DNA of 6,019 bases from Chrysiogenia bacterium (lineage in GTDB: Bacteria > JAGRBM01). How positions within the stretch are numbered: position 1 is the stretch's first letter; the number at the start of each line of letters is the position of its first letter. The notes beneath the pieces were generated by a model. The model was given only the letters and a program-made list of their open reading frames with translations, was not told the origin of the DNA and did no database searches. Made by a program: the position numbers and the translations under genes. This document shows, one piece after another, positions 5,486 to 6,019 of the stretch. The DNA lies in contig JAGRBM010000227.1 in NCBI GenBank assembly GCA_020434085.1, positions 1-6,019 of the forward strand. The letters are read 5' to 3'.

Positions 5486-6019
5486 GCCCCGAGGAGATCG
5501 CCGCGCTTCTTCGGGGGCGCATCCCCCACGTCGAGCTGGGGAACTTCCCCACGCCCGTGGAGATTGCGCAGCCGCTCTCGGAAAATCTGGGCGCGGATGT
5601 GCGCGTCAAACGCGATGACCTCTCCAGCACGCAGTACAGCGGCAACAAGGTGCGCAAGCTCGAATTCGTCTTCGCCGACGCGAAGGCGCGCGGCGCAAGG
5701 ACCGTGCTCACCTTCGGCGGCGTGGGTTCCCACCACGCGGTGGCGACCACGGTGCACGCGCGCCGCGCGGGGCTGGGATGCGAGGTCGTTGTCGTCGACC
5801 AGCCGCTGACCCCCGATGTGCGAAAGAGCCTGCTGCTGGGCGCCCACTTCGGCGCGCACCTGCATTACCGGCCGCGCTACGTGCAGGCCGCCGCGGCCGT
5901 GCCGGGGCTGCTGCGAGAGCTCAAACGCCGCGACGGCGTGGCTCCCTACTTCTTGGTGCCGGGGGCTTCCTCACCCACGGGCTGCGTAGGGTACGCGCTG
6001 GCGGCGCTGGAGCTGCGCG
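5482..6019 (+). CDS. PLP-dependent enzyme of the D-cysteine desulfhydrase/ACC deaminase family, 3' truncated by the window edge
   Basis: The frame is open from ATG 5482 to the window end, giving 179 residues of a protein usually about 300-340 long. It overlaps the upstream stop as ATGA (5482-5485), with GGAGAAGGG just before it, so translation is probably coupled. Key features are FPTPVE near 22-27, KRDDLSS (43-49) and YSGNKVRKLEF (52-62), in which Lys56 is the expected Schiff-base lysine for pyridoxal phosphate. These are followed by FGGVGSHHAVATT (78-90) and PGASSPTGCVGY (160-171), which match the fold type II glycine/serine loops. In characterised members the third motif reads QSN-[HQ]; here the Asn after Ser83 is His84, which may mark a divergent substrate. 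No signal peptide is seen, so the enzyme is cytoplasmic. It would open a small amino acid or ring substrate by deamination or beta-elimination; which one cannot be told from this part. Confidence 0.85.
   Translation, partial: MSPEEIAALLRGRIPHVELGNFPTPVEIAQPLSENLGADVRVKRDDLSSTQYSGNKVRKLEFVFADAKARGARTVLTFGGVGSHHAVATTVHARRAGLGCEVVVVDQPLTPDVRKSLLLGAHFGAHLHYRPRYVQAAAAVPGLLRELKRRDGVAPYFLVPGASSPTGCVGYALAALELR

Noticed and set aside
1-6019. Mobile element, CRISPR array, tRNA or phage remnant
   Set aside because: No transposase, integrase, regularly spaced repeats, terminal inverted repeats or tRNA-like cloverleaf was seen on either strand.

Overview
The window is GC-rich DNA from a Gram-negative bacterium. 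It encodes outer-membrane beta-barrels with Sec signals, a Tat-exported oxidoreductase and densely packed genes. The porin type (BBP2/OmpL-like), the Tat-GMC oxidoreductase and the Lys-rich tail on endonuclease III would suit a deltaproteobacterial-type lineage (Myxococcota, Binatota or relatives), but this is a low-confidence guess because no rRNA or phylogenetic marker is present.

Layout. (1) Bases 1-470 hold the 3' end of a beta-barrel outer-membrane protein. (2) Bases 471-873 form a 403-base gap. It carries an AT-rich patch with a perfect CRP-type dyad (TGTGAT-N4-ATCACA, 610-625), followed by a roughly 200-base leader that can fold extensively. The leader's main element is a long-range helix closing 669-773, with a GNRA-capped hairpin inside. 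(3) Bases 874-2133 encode a complete BBP2-type porin whose C-terminal third resembles the upstream partial gene, so the two are probably tandem paralogues. (4) Bases 2161-2192 hold a perfect 11-bp hairpin with a T tract on one side and an A tract on the other, a bidirectional terminator between convergent units. (5) On the minus strand lie a 62-residue, strongly basic small protein (2986-3174) and, 54 bases further on, endonuclease III (nth, 2191-2931) with an extra Lys/Ala/Pro-rich N-terminal tail. (6) After a 139-base divergent intergenic region, a plus-strand unit begins. It encodes a Tat-exported FAD-dependent GMC oxidoreductase of the long-chain alcohol oxidase type (3314-5485), coupled by a 4-base ATGA overlap to a PLP enzyme of the D-cysteine desulfhydrase/ACC deaminase family (5482 to the window end, partial).

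The pieces form three transcription units. The first is a porin unit, possibly under cAMP-CRP control through a structured leader. The second is a DNA-repair unit in which both products carry basic, nucleic-acid-binding-like segments. The third is an oxidative catabolism unit whose substrate cannot be read from sequence. The most unusual items are the structured porin leader with its CRP-like site, the basic-tail Nth paired with a basic small protein, and a GMC enzyme that appears to lack the usual second active-site polar residue.
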